DNA of 64,000 nucleotides, taken from NCBI RefSeq assembly GCF_000143415.4, contig NW_003314326.1:868078-932077 (forward strand), in the 5' to 3' direction. The notes beneath the pieces are model-generated. The model was not told where the DNA came from and did no database searches. It saw only the letters and a list, made by a program, of their open reading frames with translations. This document shows positions 62,383-64,000 of the stretch, piece by piece. The translations under genes and the position numbers were made by a program. Origin of the DNA: Selaginella moellendorffii (Eukaryota > Streptophyta > Lycopodiopsida > Selaginellales > Selaginellaceae). Every line of letters starts with the position of its first letter. Position 1 is the first letter of the stretch.

Positions 62383-63779
62383 TCAAATGGTGTTGAGAGA
62401 ACACAAGGTGTCCAGCGGAAGCTTTGGATCGAAGTAGTTTCCACTCAGTATCTGCCTGGTGATGATCCTGTTCGCGGCCTCGGTGTAGTGAACTCCATCC
62501 CAGTTGAGATACTGAGATGGATCCTTGCAAGTCGTGGACACCACTGACTTGCCATTCACGATCTTCGACTCCCCGCACTGGACCCCGAAGTTGTAGTTGT
62601 AATCGCCTCCTGTGCCGCAGCAAGCCCGAGTCGCGTATTGGAATCCTGGAAACACGAAACGAGAGAATCACTGGAGTTTGTAACTTTGCTCTTACCGTAG
62701 CTGGCAGCGTTGAGCGTGAGAGCGTATTTGATATCGTAAGAGTTGAGGTAGACAATGGTGGTGCCTGTGAAGGCGGCTCGCATGAGTCTCGAGGCCTTTC
62801 GAAGGAGCCCGTTGTAGTACTGCGTCACCGCGTTGAACTCTCGAGCGCATCCGGCCGAGTCGTAAGTCACTGCCAAGTTTGGGAAATTGGTGAGGAAGTA
62901 TGGGACGCAGCCTTGCGGGCCGACGTCGGAGATGATGAACGTCTTGCCTCCTTCGGCATACACTCCCTGGATGAAAGAACAAAAGGGAAGAAGCTATCAA
63001 CGCATTGAATGGATTACCTTCACGAGGAAGATGATCCCGTCCACCACTTGATGGATGTACCCCTTGACTTGATCGAACGTCATGTTCCTCGTGTAGCCGT
63101 AGCTAAAATCATTCCCACCAATGTCCACATAGTAGATGGCTCTGGAGAAGACGCTCGGCGAGGGAAGAGCATTCAGATTTCTTGTTCCTGGCAAAGAAAG
63201 CATCCGTCAGATTTCTATCCAGCTGAGGCTCACTGTCACTACCATTGCTCGCAAGGACTCTCTGCTTGAATTCCCTGAACTGGTTGAGCTGAACGTTGAG
63301 TGAGAAGGGGCTGATGTATGTCACGGCCTGCGATGTAGCTCCGGCTGTTGCGAAGTTGACACCATAGGTGTAATTCGATCCAACAGACTGGAAGTAAGGA
63401 CTGAGGTAGGGAATCCCAAGAGCTTCAGCTGAAATCCACATGTAACAGAACACCACCATCAGATCGAAACGAAACGAAACGAAACGAAATCTAGAAGCGA
63501 AAACTTACAGAGGAAATCAACACCGAGCCGACCATCGCTGTATCTTAGAAACGGCTTCCCAGGGAACGTCATGCCATAAGGAGCAAACTCCGCCTGGCTG
63601 AAGGTCGGGAATGCCGCCTGGATTCCTCCAGTATCCGAGGTCGAGTCTCCAAAGTTGAAGAGCGCAGGGAAAGTAGCACACTCCGATGCCACTCTCGAGA
63701 TTTGGCCAAGCGACACGAGCGCAACGATCACGACTGGAATAAGCGTGCTCTCCATTCTGACCGCTCTCATCCTTGGCAT
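62383..63779 (-). CDS. GDSL (SGNH) esterase/lipase, 386 aa
   Basis: Five exons in phase: 63779-63509, 63428-63243, 63187-63018, 62966-62696 and 62645-62383; introns of about 50-81 nt, GT-AG. A signal peptide (STLIPVVIVALVSLGQISRV) precedes block I FNFGDSTSDTGG (nucleophile Ser), then VNFATAGAT with the block II Gly, IGGNDF with the block III Asn, and DGVHYTEAAN with the catalytic Asp and His of block V. Length and exon plan are typical of plant secreted GDSL esterases of the fucosidase-like/ENOD8 group, with LNSYDIKYAL and ACCGTGGDYNYN. The substrate (cutin precursors, acetylated wall sugars or other esters) cannot be told. Met1, Met4 and Met9 are all possible starts; Met9 gives the most standard signal peptide. 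Confidence 0.95.
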
Positions 63780-64000
63780 CGGACAAAACTGGCTAAATGG
63801 TCCTCCCCTGCCAGCATCGCTAGCTGTGAAGAAAGAAGAGACAAGAAGTTAGAGTTGTATATCTAGAACACCCGGTGCTTTACCCGTACCGAGCAGTAAA
63901 CCTCGGTGATCCAGTGGCGGATTCCGATGGTTAGGTGGAGAATTCGTTCTTTATTCAAGACGACGAGAGCCACGGTGATGGTATCTGCACAGAAGCACGA
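63780..64000. other. Promoter region of the GDSL gene, window edge
   Basis: Upstream flank of the GDSL esterase gene. No exon or motif is strong enough to call before the window ends. Confidence 0.4.

Overview
The window is plant nuclear DNA, and its style fits an early-diverging land plant, with Selaginella as my best guess. The grounds are very short introns (about 48-122 nt), GC-rich compact genes, large intronless P-class PPR genes, a plant-type U6 gene and plastid-type threonine synthase, all set in AT-rich, heavily decayed LTR-retrotransposon sequence. The organism name is an inference. There is a 100-N assembly gap at 45617-45716.

Layout. 1-2.5 kb: an LTR cut by the window edge, a Ty1/copia remnant and unidentified AT-rich ORFs. 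2.5-5 kb: a small unknown gene, an intact AP-1 sigma adaptin gene (seven exons rebuilt here, 161 aa), a chimera of a PPR scrap and a broken aspartic protease, and a tRNA-Pro. 5-10 kb: broken gene copies, namely two neprosin-type (DUF239) fragments or pseudogenes and two tandem decayed protein disulfide isomerase-like genes. 10-18 kb: an exon-scale tandem duplication, a MITE-like pair, a dead Ty1/copia pol and AT-rich DNA with no gene seen. 18.8-31.2 kb: a gene-rich block with an NT-C2/long coiled-coil protein, a senescence-domain (ERD7-like) protein, a UDP-glycosyltransferase with one frameshift, and a 778-aa PPR protein. 33.3-34.8 kb: an intact neprosin-type gene in seven exons (391 aa). 35-56.6 kb: nested retroelements plus a mosaic duplication with GC-rich palindromes and a short transposase-like ORF. 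58-63.8 kb: a second gene-rich block with a 601-aa PPR gene, a U6 snRNA gene, threonine synthase and a five-exon GDSL lipase.

The clearest structural result is one LTR family with at least six copies. Its LTRs (TGTGAGACAC...CTTACA, about 1.3-1.8 kb) each carry an internal CTCGGN / CTCGGACTCCAT array. One element (47872-56624) is complete, with a CAACT target duplication, and its 5' LTR is itself split by an inverted solo LTR (48519-50190) with a GGAGA duplication. The six-base period of the array keeps long reading frames open on both strands; these are not genes.

The genes do not form a single pathway. The functional set covers vesicle traffic (AP-1 sigma), secreted hydrolases (neprosin-type, GDSL), organelle RNA processing (two PPRs), threonine synthesis in plastids, splicing RNA (U6) and small-molecule glycosylation. 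The U6 gene sits between the divergent PPR and threonine synthase genes, so three promoters share about 370 bp. Gene models were built by reading frame and GT-AG junctions by eye, with phases checked; no alignment or database search was run.
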